Notes: generated by a model from the letters alone, not told the origin. A stretch of 64,000 bases of DNA from Anthropogastromicrobium sp052273485 (GCA_052273485.1 DAVZID010000003.1:1-64000), one strand, 5' to 3'. Counted from the first letter of the stretch, positions 42,173 to 52,036 are shown. Made by a program: numbers and translations.

Positions 42173-43960
42173 CTATAAATCAAGATAAGGCAATATATTT
42201 TCAAAAATCTTTTTCACCTGCGGTGCAACAATCGTGCCTCCATAATAAATGCCCTGCGGTTCATCAACCGTCATAATTGCAATCACCTGCGGATCGTCTG
42301 CTGGCGCAAAGCCTACAAAGGAGCTGATATATTTTCCAGTCCCTCGCGGCAGTTTCTCGGAGGTTGCAGTCTTTCCGCCAATTCGGTAACCTTCTATGTA
42401 CGCTTTTTTGCCACCTCCCTCTGCCACAACGCTCTCCAGACACTCGCGCATCTGTGCACTAACTGCCGAATCCAATACCTGTGTTCCATTGCCATATGCG
42501 ATTTTTTGTGTACTTGTGCCGTCAAACGACATAACCGCCATCCCAAAATGGGGGACAACCGTGTGACCTCCATTGATAAAGGAGCTAATTGTTGTGATCA
42601 GCCGAAGCGTCGTCAGCTGAAATGACTGACCAAATGAAATGGTTGCAAGCTCTACCTCTCCGATCTTTGCCGGGTCATGCATGATTGTGCGCGCCTCGCC
42701 TGGCAAATCCACACCAGTTTTTTTAAGCAGCTCAAACTGTTCAAAATAAGAATAAAAGCGCTCTGCACCAAGCCTTAGTCCCACTTGAATAAAAACGGGA
42801 TTGCAGGAATTTTGGATGCCCTGCAAAAATGTCTCTGCGCCATGTCCACTGACCTTATGACAACGGATTCTCCGGTCTTCAACGATAGAAAAACCAGGGC
42901 AGGAAAACGTATCCTGAAACGTGACAACACCAGCCTCGAGTGCCGCTGCCGCCGTGACCGTCTTAAACGTAGAACCCGGCTCATAGGTATCACTGACATT
43001 TGCATTTCGCCACATCTGATTTAATAAATCCTGGCGCTGTTGTTCGTTTTCATAGTAGATGCCCTCTGGAAGCACAAATGGCTGATTCAGATCAAATTCT
43101 GGAACATTTGCCATTGCATAGATCTCACCGTTTTGCGGGTTCATGACGATGCACGAGACTTCTTTTGCCTGCTTCTCCTCCATGACCTCATAGCACACCT
43201 GTGTCACAAAGCTCTGAATGTTCCAATCCAATGTCAGGCGAAGCGTATTTCCAGCAATCGGCTCCACTCGCTGCTCCGCAGTATTTTCCAGCTCAATTCC
43301 AGCTGCATCGGTGTAGGTTAAAATACTGCCCTTGATGCCCTGAAGCACCTCATCATAAGAGACCTCGAGACCGATAATGCCCTGATTGTCTGCTCCAGTG
43401 AAGCCTAGCACCTTTGATGCTAAGCTTCCAAACGGATAGTAGCGCTTATAATCTTCGTCCACCTTTACGCCAGCTAAGTCGAGCTCGCGGATCGCATCAC
43501 CAATCGTTTTTTCTACATTTGTCTTTACAATCTCACGGGCAGTGATCTTCTCTGCCTTCTTGCGCACCACATCTGCGTCCATATCAAGTGCATCGGAAAG
43601 CGCCGCCACTACCGCATCGACATCTTTCATCTGGCTATGGATCAGTGAAATCGTGCATACAGTACGGTTTGCTGCGAGAACCTTGCCATTTCGGTCCTGA
43701 ATCTCGCCGCGCATAGCCTTTAGTTGACGCTCTCTTGTATGCAAATCATAGGCCAACTCCTGATAATGCGCTGATTTGATAAGCATCAAATCACCAAGAC
43801 GCACACTCAGATAGACAAGCGCAACCGCAATTGCCAGTGAAATCCGAAGGATGCCCCTGCGGTGCATCGTACGCACCGGACGAGGCGACGAATCCTCCTT
43901 TTGTCGAACGGAATCTGTATTCAAAGTTTGATTTTCATTCAGCGAGCTTGCGAATTTCAC
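42173..43960 (-). CDS. class B penicillin-binding protein (SpoVD/FtsI-like transpeptidase)
   Basis: 595 residues with one N-terminal transmembrane helix (about 38-57), dimerisation/pedestal domain, then transpeptidase: STFK (Ser near residue 329), SCN (NSCNPVFIQVG) and KTA in GGKTATSEKLPRG, where most have KTG. No PASTA domain. The start is GTG 43960, with AGGAAGAA just upstream. One of two adjacent class B PBPs; one may serve division and one sporulation. Confidence 0.88.
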   Translation of the reverse strand: MKFASSLNENQTLNTDSVRQKEDSSPRPVRTMHRRGILRISLAIAVALVYLSVRLGDLMLIKSAHYQELAYDLHTRERQLKAMRGEIQDRNGKVLAANRTVCTISLIHSQMKDVDAVVAALSDALDMDADVVRKKAEKITAREIVKTNVEKTIGDAIRELDLAGVKVDEDYKRYYPFGSLASKVLGFTGADNQGIIGLEVSYDEVLQGIKGSILTYTDAAGIELENTAEQRVEPIAGNTLRLTLDWNIQSFVTQVCYEVMEEKQAKEVSCIVMNPQNGEIYAMANVPEFDLNQPFVLPEGIYYENEQQRQDLLNQMWRNANVSDTYEPGSTFKTVTAAAALEAGVVTFQDTFSCPGFSIVEDRRIRCHKVSGHGAETFLQGIQNSCNPVFIQVGLRLGAERFYSYFEQFELLKKTGVDLPGEARTIMHDPAKIGEVELATISFGQSFQLTTLRLITTISSFINGGHTVVPHFGMAVMSFDGTSTQKIAYGNGTQVLDSAVSAQMRECLESVVAEGGGKKAYIEGYRIGGKTATSEKLPRGTGKYISSFVGFAPADDPQVIAIMTVDEPQGIYYGGTIVAPQVKKIFENILPYLDL

Positions 43961-44032
43961 TTCTTCCTATCATCCCTGTTTTCCTTGCTTTTATGTGTAT
44001 GCAAGCGCGCTCAAAAAAAGAATCCTGACTTT

Positions 44033-46624
44033 TTACTGCTGTACATCCTGCGCCGGAAGTTGAATGACATCTGCAGGATCGACTGCCTGATTTTTGGCTG
44101 CTGGATCCGCAATCGCCTCTTCTGGATCAATGATATTTTCATCCGCCTCTTGTACTGCTGGATCGGTTTCTTCTGTAGCTCCCGCTATCGGCGGTACCGG
44201 AAGTGCAGTCGAATCACCTTCTGAATCGGTAAAGATGGATTCCCCATTCATGCTATCATTTTCGGTAGATGCCGTCCAATCATAGCTGTTCACATCTGCA
44301 TCAAGCTCAGAGTACAATCCAATATAATCTTTAATGGCATACCATAAGCGACCAGACAAATACTGTACCGGCGCACTTCCATCTTCATCACTGCCTTCGT
44401 ACTCATCGACAACGACATACAAAACCAGCTGTGGAGAACTCATCGGTGCTGCCGAAATTAGCGAAATGATATATTTGTCCTCAGATCGAGGAAGCTTCTG
44501 AGCGGTTCCTGTCTTTCCGCCAAAATCATAGCCATCCATTTTCACACCATTTTCACGGTCTGCGACCTGCACACCGTAAACGGTTCCATCGGTAACAGCA
44601 AATTCGAGTGCACTGCGCACAGTTGCACTTGTCTCTTCACTGATCACCTGGCGCACAAGCGTTGGCTTGACCGATTCGATTACGTTGCCGTCCTGATCAA
44701 GAATGCTTTCAACCGTGTATGGCTTATAATAATATCCACCATTGATATCTGCACAAAAAGAGGCTGCCATCTGAATCATTGTTACGTTATAGCACTGACC
44801 AAACGCACTCGTAGCAAGTTCTATTTCCCCAAGCTGATCTGCCGTATACAAAAGGCCTTCACAGCTAGCTTCTCCCGGAAGATCAATTCCCGTCTTTTGT
44901 CCGAGGTTGTGAAGCTGCTGGTACTTTACAAATGTATCTGGTCCAAGCAGCTTTCCAATCTCCATAAAGGCTACGTTGCACGACTGAGCAACTGCATCTT
45001 TTGCCGTAATAATGCCACATCCACCTAACGCATAGTTATGGCATTTTACCATTGTTCTTCCAATGTCTAAATATCCTTGGCTGTCATCAAACAACGTATC
45101 TTCCGTGATCAGTCCCTCTTCAATCGCCGCCGCATAGGTAATGACTTTTCCAGTGGAACCAGGCTCAAAGGAATTGCTGATGATACCGTTTCGCCAGATT
45201 TCATTCTGAATATCGGTTGTCGTTGGATAGTTTTTGTGATCCCACGCGCCATCCTTATCCAGGTAAGCTGCATACGGAGATGCCATCGCGATCTCGACCG
45301 TATCCTGCACATTCGAAGAATCACTTGATTCAGTTGTCTTCTCCGAAGCGCCTAATGACGTCTGTTCCTTTAATTTTTCCCGCTCTTTCTCCAGATAATC
45401 CGCATATTCCTCAGACTTTTTTTCATTGTCTGCGAACGCTGCCAATTCTTCCTCCGTATAAAACATAGAAAGATCATTTGGATTATTCAGATCATAATCA
45501 GTATCCGTCACCATTGCCTTGATCGCACCGGTATTGGGATCCATCGCAAGAATGCTATAGCTTTTTGCCGTACGAATTTTCTCACCATTTTCATCAGTCT
45601 CATTAATCCAGTTTTTCGCTGTATCACTGATAATCTTTGTGAGGTTCATATCAATTGTGGACACAAGGGAATAACCGTCCGTTGGCTCAATGACATCACG
45701 AATCAGATTTTCATTGCTATCAATGTAACTATAGCTTCGGCCATTTGTTCCACGAAGTTCTTCATTGTAATAACGCTCCAGTCCCCAAATACCCTCGGTG
45801 CTATCCTTCGTTGTAAATCCGATTACCTTGCTTGCCACGTCGCCATATGGATAATAGCGCTGGTACTCAGTCTCAAACCATACACCAACAATTCTTGCCC
45901 CCTTGTTCGCATCATCGCCATCTGCCGCAGTTGAATCGGCCGTGTCTGATGCCTGCGAAGAAACCATCGTGGATGCTTCTGTCGATGTTTCTACCGATTC
46001 TGTCGAATTGGATGCGGTAACGGCAGCAGTCGTAGCCTTTGTTTTTGTCGTACCATTTGTTTCTGCTTCTAGCGCATCAAAAGCAGCCTTCTGCTTTTCT
46101 GTTACCAGATATTTTTTGCTGCTCCAACCTTCTGGCACATAGCGCATATAATTTTTATCTGGCGATTCCATAATGGTATTTTTTACTTCATCTGCATCCA
46201 AATCAAAACACTGTGCAATCGCCTGTGCGGTCGCATCCAGTGTTCCAGAACGTCCAGAAATCTTTTCCGTCTCAAGAATTACCTTTGGATCAATAATTAG
46301 GATATACACACGGTTACTAACCGCAATTGGCGTCATATTTGAATCGTAAATCTCGCCAGATTTTGCTACTAACGTAGAACTGCTATAGTTCATCTGACTA
46401 AGCGCCTTTCGCTCATACTCTTCGTTTGTCATTGCCGAGCGCACACCAATATAGACAACCAATAACGTCATACAAGCCGCGACACCCCCGGAAACGATCT
46501 TCATTCTGAGGTTGATGCGGCTTGCCAGCTTTCCGGTATCCTTTTTTGCCTTATCATTGTATACTTTTTTTGGCAGTTTCTTTTTTCTTTTTTTTGTTTT
46601 GCTGTCACTGCGGAATGTCTTCAT
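44033..46624 (-). CDS. class B penicillin-binding protein (FtsI-like), large, with low-complexity insertions
   Basis: About 863 residues: basic cytoplasmic N-terminus, one transmembrane helix (about 45-62), pedestal domain and transpeptidase with STGK (Ser near residue 490), SCN (AVAQSCNVAFMEIG) and KTG (GGKTGTAQKLPRS). Two regions unlike other members: a Thr/Ser/Ala-rich insert at about 190-240, and a Lys/Glu/Ser-rich insert at about 400-445. There is also an acidic Asp/Glu/Ala/Pro C-terminal tail of about 60 residues. The start at 46624 is chosen at the ATG; a GTG at 46642 and TTG at 46633 are alternatives. Overlaps ftsL by 20 bp. Confidence 0.87.
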   Translation of the reverse strand: MKTFRSDSKTKKRKKKLPKKVYNDKAKKDTGKLASRINLRMKIVSGGVAACMTLLVVYIGVRSAMTNEEYERKALSQMNYSSSTLVAKSGEIYDSNMTPIAVSNRVYILIIDPKVILETEKISGRSGTLDATAQAIAQCFDLDADEVKNTIMESPDKNYMRYVPEGWSSKKYLVTEKQKAAFDALEAETNGTTKTKATTAAVTASNSTESVETSTEASTMVSSQASDTADSTAADGDDANKGARIVGVWFETEYQRYYPYGDVASKVIGFTTKDSTEGIWGLERYYNEELRGTNGRSYSYIDSNENLIRDVIEPTDGYSLVSTIDMNLTKIISDTAKNWINETDENGEKIRTAKSYSILAMDPNTGAIKAMVTDTDYDLNNPNDLSMFYTEEELAAFADNEKKSEEYADYLEKEREKLKEQTSLGASEKTTESSDSSNVQDTVEIAMASPYAAYLDKDGAWDHKNYPTTTDIQNEIWRNGIISNSFEPGSTGKVITYAAAIEEGLITEDTLFDDSQGYLDIGRTMVKCHNYALGGCGIITAKDAVAQSCNVAFMEIGKLLGPDTFVKYQQLHNLGQKTGIDLPGEASCEGLLYTADQLGEIELATSAFGQCYNVTMIQMAASFCADINGGYYYKPYTVESILDQDGNVIESVKPTLVRQVISEETSATVRSALEFAVTDGTVYGVQVADRENGVKMDGYDFGGKTGTAQKLPRSEDKYIISLISAAPMSSPQLVLYVVVDEYEGSDEDGSAPVQYLSGRLWYAIKDYIGLYSELDADVNSYDWTASTENDSMNGESIFTDSEGDSTALPVPPIAGATEETDPAVQEADENIIDPEEAIADPAAKNQAVDPADVIQLPAQDVQQ

Positions 46625-47120
46625 ATTGTGCAACGTACCCACTTTCTGTTTTATGATAGGTGATCACCTGATGCTTCTCAGGATAACTCATGCCAAGCCT
46701 CTCGGTCGCCGTCTGGTAAATCGCCTGTGCATCTACGGATGCATTGAGCAACGCTTCTCGGTTGTCATTGTCCGTCTGAAGCTGTTCGTACTCCTGCTTT
46801 AAAGATGCGATCTTCTTGTTACTTGCATTCAGTTCTGCATTCCTCCCCACATAAGCTAGTGATGCCCAAAGTAAAAGCATCACTGTGATCGCCGCCATCA
46901 GCACAGTTGGTACATCATACGCCCTTGCATTACGGCGTCGGATCAATCTGCCATTTCGAATTCGCTGTCTGTGCAGTGCGATCTGTTGCTGCTCCAACTG
47001 CTGGAGTCTTCTGATACGCGCCTGACGCTGCCGTTCAAGTTCCGGCACTCGTTTGTCCGCATAGGTTCCGCCTGCAGCTTCCCGCTCGCGGTATGCATTT
47101 TTCGGATTCCCTTTCTGCAT
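46605..47120 (-). CDS. ftsL: FtsL-like cell division protein
   Basis: About 171 residues: long basic, Arg/Gln-rich N-terminus with coiled-coil character (ARIRRLQQLEQQQIALHR), one transmembrane helix (VPTVLMAAITVMLLLWASLAY cut in the middle here), and an extracellular coiled coil. Ends in ERLGMSYPEKHQVITY, typical of FtsL. ATG 47120 has AGAAAGGACTGG upstream; an in-frame ATG at 47150 is weaker. Position after rsmH and before PBP supports the call. Confidence 0.8.
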   Translation of the reverse strand: MQKGNPKNAYREREAAGGTYADKRVPELERQRQARIRRLQQLEQQQIALHRQRIRNGRLIRRRNARAYDVPTVLMAAITVMLLLWASLAYVGRNAELNASNKKIASLKQEYEQLQTDNDNREALLNASVDAQAIYQTATERLGMSYPEKHQVITYHKTESGYVAQYEDIPQ

Positions 47121-47199
47121 GACTCCAGTCCTTTCTACATTATTTTCCATTCACAAAATCGCACTTACGTGCTGTCGCTATTTTGTAGCTTTCGTTTGT

Positions 47200-48135
47200 T
47201 CATGAACGTTCAAAAACTCTAAGCTTTGCACTCTTCGAACGACTATTTTCCTCCATCTCCTTCTCGGATGGAAGAATCGGTTTTCTGGTAATCACCTTTC
47301 CCTTTGAAACCCTTCCACATACACAGACCGGAAAGCTCGGCGGACAAATACACGGATTTTCATTTGTGCGAAATCTGGTCTTAACAATGCGATCTTCCAA
47401 CGAATGGAATGTAATGATGCAGAGGCGTCCGCCCGGTGCCAATCGATCAATCATGCGGTCAATCGACTGGTTTAACACATCCAGCTCATGGTTTAATTCA
47501 ATACGAAGTGCCTGGAACGTCTGCTTCGCCGGATGGCCGGTGCCCGCACGCATCTTCGCTGGAATTGCAGCCTTGATAATCTCACACAGCTCACCAGTCG
47601 TCTCGATTGGCTTTTTCTCACGTGCGCGTACGATATGCTTTGCAATGTTTTTTGCAAAGCGATCCTCGCCATAGTCACGAATCATCCGATATAACTCCAT
47701 CTCACTGTACTCATTGACAATGTTTGCTGCAGTCTTTGGATTTCGCTGATCCATACGCATGTCAAGTGGCACATCCTCTCGGTAGGTAAAGCCGCGTGAT
47801 GCCTCATCGAGCTGATAAGAGGAAACACCCAAATCAAGAAGAATTCCATTTACCTGATCGATTCCAAGCTCATCCAAAACCGTATCAAAATTCACATAGT
47901 TATTTCTGACAATGCTTACCTTGTCCTGATAGGGTTCAAGACGCTTTGTCGCTGCTTTGATCGCATCCGCATCCTGATCAATACCAATAAGTCTTCCTCC
48001 TTCGCCCAGATGCTTACAGATTTCAAAGGAATGACCCGCACCGCCAAGCGTTCCATCTACATAACAGCCATCCTCGCGGATGTTCAGATTTTCAATCACC
48101 TCATTCAGCAATATTGATTTATGAACAAATTCCAT
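47200..48135 (-). CDS. rsmH: 16S rRNA (cytosine(1402)-N(4))-methyltransferase
   Basis: 311 residues, SAM-dependent. Blocks VDGTLGGAGHSFEICK, ILLDLGVSSYQLDEASRGF, ALRIELNHELDVL and CIITFHSLEDRIVKTRF are all typical. ATG 48135 has AAAGGAGAAGT upstream. It opens the division cluster; mraZ, which usually comes before it, is missing. Confidence 0.95.
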   Translation of the reverse strand: MEFVHKSILLNEVIENLNIREDGCYVDGTLGGAGHSFEICKHLGEGGRLIGIDQDADAIKAATKRLEPYQDKVSIVRNNYVNFDTVLDELGIDQVNGILLDLGVSSYQLDEASRGFTYREDVPLDMRMDQRNPKTAANIVNEYSEMELYRMIRDYGEDRFAKNIAKHIVRAREKKPIETTGELCEIIKAAIPAKMRAGTGHPAKQTFQALRIELNHELDVLNQSIDRMIDRLAPGGRLCIITFHSLEDRIVKTRFRTNENPCICPPSFPVCVCGRVSKGKVITRKPILPSEKEMEENSRSKSAKLRVFERS

Positions 48136-48151
48136 ACTTCTCCTTTTTCTT

Positions 48152-48277
48152 TCAATGTCTCCTAACAATGACAGTTATTGTCATAGTGACATCAACCTTT
48201 GTGCATGGTAGCCAATTTGCTTTTGCAAAAAACGCGGCAAAAAACATGGTTCCCTTTCCTTTCGTCATAAGAACCAT
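48152..48277 (-). CDS. small ORF of 41 codons upstream of rsmH
   Basis: Starts MVLMTKGKGTMFFAAFFAKA on the minus strand. GGGGAGG lies 4 bp before the ATG, and its stop is 17 bp before the rsmH start, so translation coupling is possible. No family recognised. It sits where mraZ normally is, but bears no MraZ sequence. It may be a leader peptide or only a chance frame. Confidence 0.3.
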   Translation of the reverse strand: MVLMTKGKGTMFFAAFFAKANWLPCTKVDVTMTITVIVRRH

Positions 48278-48618
48278 ATTTCCTCCCCGTCAATTTTACT
48301 ATAGAATATTTCTAGAGTATTTATTCAGAGTCGCACTTCGACTGCTTTTTTGGCTTTCTCAATTTGTCTCTGATTATAGAACCTATTCTATCTTAGTTTG
48401 TTTAAAATGACAAGACCCTTTTCGGAATTTCTTGCGACAGAAACGGTTGTATTTCTGTTTTTAATATGATAGAATAAAAAATTGATCGGACTTTCGCCAA
48501 TTGTTTTGGTTTTCGGGCTGAAATTATGGGGAAAGTAGGCATTAAAGTAAGAAATACTTATTATTATGGAAAAGATCTGGCGGCACTGTTGCACAGCCAG
48601 ACGGGAAGGATCTTTACT

Positions 48619-49716
48619 ATGAAATTAGGAATCGTAGGCTTGCCAAACGTCGGCAAGAGTACTTTATTTAACTCCCTGACAAAAGCAGGCGCTGAGTCTG
48701 CTAACTATCCATTCTGTACCATCGACCCGAACGTGGGTATCGTACCGGTTCCGGATGAGCGTATCAAAAAGCTCGGTGAGCTGTACCACTCCGCAAAGGT
48801 GACACCAGCCGTTGTCGAGTTCGTTGACATCGCTGGCCTTGTTAAAGGTGCATCCAAGGGTGAAGGTCTTGGAAATCAGTTTCTTGCCAACATCCGCGAG
48901 GTTGATGCAATCGTACATGTCGTTCGTTGCTTTGAAAACTCAAACATCATCCATGTAAACGGTCACATTGACCCAGTTGATGATATTGAGACCATTGAGA
49001 TGGAGCTGATCTTCGCTGATCAAGAGGTTTTAGAGCGCCGTATCGCAAAGACCACCAGAAGTGCCATGAATGACAAGAGCCTTGCAAAAGAGCTTGTCAC
49101 CTTAAAGAAGCTGATGGCTGCCTTAGAGGAAGGCCGTCAGGCAAAGACTGTTGAGCCGGATGACGAGGATGAGGCTGCATTCATTGCAAGTCTGAATCTG
49201 TTAACCAGCAAGCCAGTTATCTACGCTGCAAATGTATCCGAGAGTGATCTGGCAGATGATGGTGCATCCAATCCACATGTTGCCGCTGTCCGCAAGTTTG
49301 CCGCAAAGGAAGGCAGCGAAGTATTTGTCATCTGTGCTGAGATCGAGGCTGAGATTTCTGAGCTGGACGACGATGAGAAGAAGATGTTCTTAGAGGATCT
49401 TGGTCTTGAAAAATCCGGTCTTGACAAATTAATTTCTGCTAGCTACTCTCTGCTTGGTCTAATCAGCTACCTGACCTCCGGTCCAGACGAGACAAGAGCA
49501 TGGACTATCACGAAGGGAACCAAGGCTCCACAGGCTGCTGGAAAGATTCACTCTGATTTCGAGAGAGGCTTTATCCGCGCTGAGGTTGTAAGCTATCAGG
49601 ATTTGATGGACTGCCAGTCCTATGTAACCGCAAGAGAGAAAGGACTTGTTCGTCTTGAAGGCAAGGACTATGTGGTTCAAGACGGTGATGTAATCCTGTT
49701 CCGTTTTAATGTATAA
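48619..49716 (+). CDS. ychF: ribosome-binding ATPase YchF
   Basis: 365 residues of the OLA1/YchF family: P-loop GLPNVGKSTLFN, GANYPF-type NYPFCTIDPNVG, DIAGLVKGASKGEGLGN and the C-terminal TGS domain ending DGDVILFRFNV. It binds ribosomes and prefers ATP. ATG 48619 has GGGAAGGA upstream; the in-frame ATG at 48526 gives a non-family extension. Followed after 29 bp by the helicase gene. Confidence 0.95.
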   Translation: MKLGIVGLPNVGKSTLFNSLTKAGAESANYPFCTIDPNVGIVPVPDERIKKLGELYHSAKVTPAVVEFVDIAGLVKGASKGEGLGNQFLANIREVDAIVHVVRCFENSNIIHVNGHIDPVDDIETIEMELIFADQEVLERRIAKTTRSAMNDKSLAKELVTLKKLMAALEEGRQAKTVEPDDEDEAAFIASLNLLTSKPVIYAANVSESDLADDGASNPHVAAVRKFAAKEGSEVFVICAEIEAEISELDDDEKKMFLEDLGLEKSGLDKLISASYSLLGLISYLTSGPDETRAWTITKGTKAPQAAGKIHSDFERGFIRAEVVSYQDLMDCQSYVTAREKGLVRLEGKDYVVQDGDVILFRFNV

Positions 49717-49745
49717 ACACACCATATAAGTAAAAGAGGTTTTTC

Positions 49746-51644
49746 ATGGCTTTTTCAGATACCCAGATGCAGGCCATCGCACATAAGGATGGCCCCGCTC
49801 TTGTTCTTGCTGGACCCGGCTCTGGCAAGACGACTGTGATTACAAACCGGATTGTGACGCTTCTTGATCGTTATCACATTCCCGGCTCTCACATTCTTGT
49901 AATCACCTTCACGAGAGCTGCGGCAAATGAAATGCAGAGCCGTTTTTTTACCCTTTACCAGAAGAGAAACGCCCGTTTGGATGCAACACGCTCCACGGGC
50001 GTTACTTTTGGCACTTTTCACTCTGTTTTCTACCGCATTTTAAAGCATGCCTACCAATACGATTCCTCCAACATCTTAACGCAAAAGGAACAATATAAGA
50101 TCATCGAGAGCATTATTGATGAACTCGAGATGGATGCACCTGATTTTAACGAACTTTCTTCTAATCTGCTCGGTGAAATCTCTGCCGTCAAGAGTAACTG
50201 TCTGTCTCTTGATTATTACTACGCCAAAAGTTGTCCCGAGAATATATTTCGCCGCGTGTACCGCCTTTATGAAAAGAAGCTTCGCCAGGCGAATAAGGTT
50301 GATTTTGATGATATTCTGACAATGACCTATGAGCTACTTTCGAAGCGACGCGATATCTTAGATGCATGGCGACAGCGATTCTCTTACATTTTGATTGACG
50401 AGTTTCAGGACATCAACCTTGTACAGTACCAGACGATTCGTCTGCTCGCTGCGCCCAAAAATAATCTATTTATCGTTGGCGATGATGACCAGTCAATCTA
50501 TCGCTTTCGCGGTGCACGCCCGGAAATCATGTTAGGCTTTGAAAAGGATTACCCAAATGCGAAGCGCATCCTGCTCGATGTCAACTACCGATCGGATGCC
50601 TATATTGTTGCAGCCGCCAATCATTTAATTGTCCACAATACCGCACGTTTTTCAAAAAAAATCCGTGCATCACATGAAGCCTCCTGTCCAGTTTTGTTAA
50701 AGCTGTGCCGCGATACTGCTGAGCAAAATCGTTTTTTAACTACGCAGCTTCGCGAGTACCACACTCAGGGCTATGCCTATGAGGAAATGGCAGTGCTATT
50801 TCGTACCAACCTTGGCATCCGATTTGTCATGGATGCGCTGATGAAAAGTGGCATTCCATTTCATATGAAAGATGCGCTTCCAAATCTGTTTGCTCACTGG
50901 ATTGCGCTCGATGTGATCGCCTACCTTCGCCTCGTTTCTGGCACTGGAAACACGCGTGCCAACTGGCTTCGTGTGATGAACCGACCAAACCGATACATTA
51001 AGCGCGAAGCACTTGCACCATTTACCTCAGATATCCGCGTTGCACAGTTAAAGGAATATTATAAAGACAAGGATTGGATGCTTGAACGCCTTGACCGTCT
51101 CGAATATGACCTTATGATCATGAAGCGTATGTCACCGTACGCCGCAATACACTATCTGTCCAATGCGATGAAATATCAAGATTATCTGAAAGACTATGCA
51201 AAGGAGCATCACATTAATGAACAGGAGCTTCTCGATGTGCTGACTGCTATCCATGAAAGCAGTCAGTCCTGCCGTACCTTTGCTGAATGGTTTGCCTATA
51301 TTGACAATTACACAGAAGAGTTACAAAAGCAAGCCAAAAAACCAAGTGCCACAGAAACTCAAAATGAAAGCGGCGTCTGCCTGTGCACACTCCACTGTGC
51401 CAAGGGACTTGAGTATCCGATTGTCATGATTCCAGATATCAACGAGGACAACATTCCGCATGCCCGTGCCGCTGTTGATGCGGATCTCGAGGAGGAGCGC
51501 CGCTTGTTCTATGTCGGCATCACCCGAGCCAAAGAACATCTGCACCTATACTGCGTTCGCGAAGCATCCGGTAAAGAGCGCATTCCGAGCCGTTTTCTGA
51601 CAGAACTGAATGAAATGGAACACACCAAACCGAAAAAAGGGTAA
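49746..51644 (+). CDS. UvrD/PcrA-family ATP-dependent DNA helicase
   Basis: 632 residues, superfamily 1A. Motif I GPGSGKTTVITNR, motif Ia VITFTRAAANEM, motif II LIDEFQD, motif III GDDDQSIYRFRGA, motif IV region VNYRSD, motif V LHCAKGLEYP and motif VI FYVGITRAKEHLHLY. Shorter than PcrA (over 700), lacking much of the C-terminus. Unwinds DNA; exact pathway unknown. AGAGG precedes ATG. Likely co-transcribed with ychF. Confidence 0.92.
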   Translation: MAFSDTQMQAIAHKDGPALVLAGPGSGKTTVITNRIVTLLDRYHIPGSHILVITFTRAAANEMQSRFFTLYQKRNARLDATRSTGVTFGTFHSVFYRILKHAYQYDSSNILTQKEQYKIIESIIDELEMDAPDFNELSSNLLGEISAVKSNCLSLDYYYAKSCPENIFRRVYRLYEKKLRQANKVDFDDILTMTYELLSKRRDILDAWRQRFSYILIDEFQDINLVQYQTIRLLAAPKNNLFIVGDDDQSIYRFRGARPEIMLGFEKDYPNAKRILLDVNYRSDAYIVAAANHLIVHNTARFSKKIRASHEASCPVLLKLCRDTAEQNRFLTTQLREYHTQGYAYEEMAVLFRTNLGIRFVMDALMKSGIPFHMKDALPNLFAHWIALDVIAYLRLVSGTGNTRANWLRVMNRPNRYIKREALAPFTSDIRVAQLKEYYKDKDWMLERLDRLEYDLMIMKRMSPYAAIHYLSNAMKYQDYLKDYAKEHHINEQELLDVLTAIHESSQSCRTFAEWFAYIDNYTEELQKQAKKPSATETQNESGVCLCTLHCAKGLEYPIVMIPDINEDNIPHARAAVDADLEEERRLFYVGITRAKEHLHLYCVREASGKERIPSRFLTELNEMEHTKPKKG

Positions 51645-51645
51645 G

Positions 51646-51679
51646 AAGGGGCTGTCGCACTAACATGCGACAGCCCCTT
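51646..51679. terminator. terminator-like hairpin between helicase and DUF1292 genes
   Basis: Perfect 14-bp stem, arms AAGGGGCTGTCGCA and TGCGACAGCCCCTT, loop CTAACA. No long T-run on either side (CTTCTTACCC on the minus strand). It shares its core with the terminator at 19427-19468. Confidence 0.75.
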
Positions 51680-51688
51680 GCGTTCCTT

Positions 51689-52036
51689 TTAGAAATTCTT
51701 TGCGTCCTTTTCCTCAGCTGTAAGCTCTTCCTCGCTAACTAACTCATCATACTCTGCATCGTCAAGCATTTCATCAAATGCGTCAGAAGCAATCTCATAC
51801 TCCTCATCGGACTCAATATTTGTCAGGTTTGGATTGCCCTGCTCATCCTCTTCATAACGATACAGATAAACAGTACCTTCCTCTGCCTCAATTCCCTCAG
51901 TTGGAAGAAGTGCAATATACTCTCTGTCTCCACCCTTGAAAATATTGATTACGATACACTCTAACTCAGAATCATCATCAAGTGTCAGCGTAACGGTATC
52001 GCGTCCTTCGTATTCATCTTCTTTATGCTTTGCCAT
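51689..52036 (-). CDS. DUF1292 family protein
   Basis: 115 residues, very acidic. Typical DUF1292 core TVTLTLDDDSELECIVINIF, YIALLP and VYLYRYEED, then an acidic tail with many Glu/Asp. Function unknown. AAAAGGAGAGAG precedes the ATG. It is 76 bp after gltX on the same strand, so likely the same transcript. Confidence 0.85.
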   Translation of the reverse strand: MAKHKEDEYEGRDTVTLTLDDDSELECIVINIFKGGDREYIALLPTEGIEAEEGTVYLYRYEEDEQGNPNLTNIESDEEYEIASDAFDEMLDDAEYDELVSEEELTAEEKDAKNF

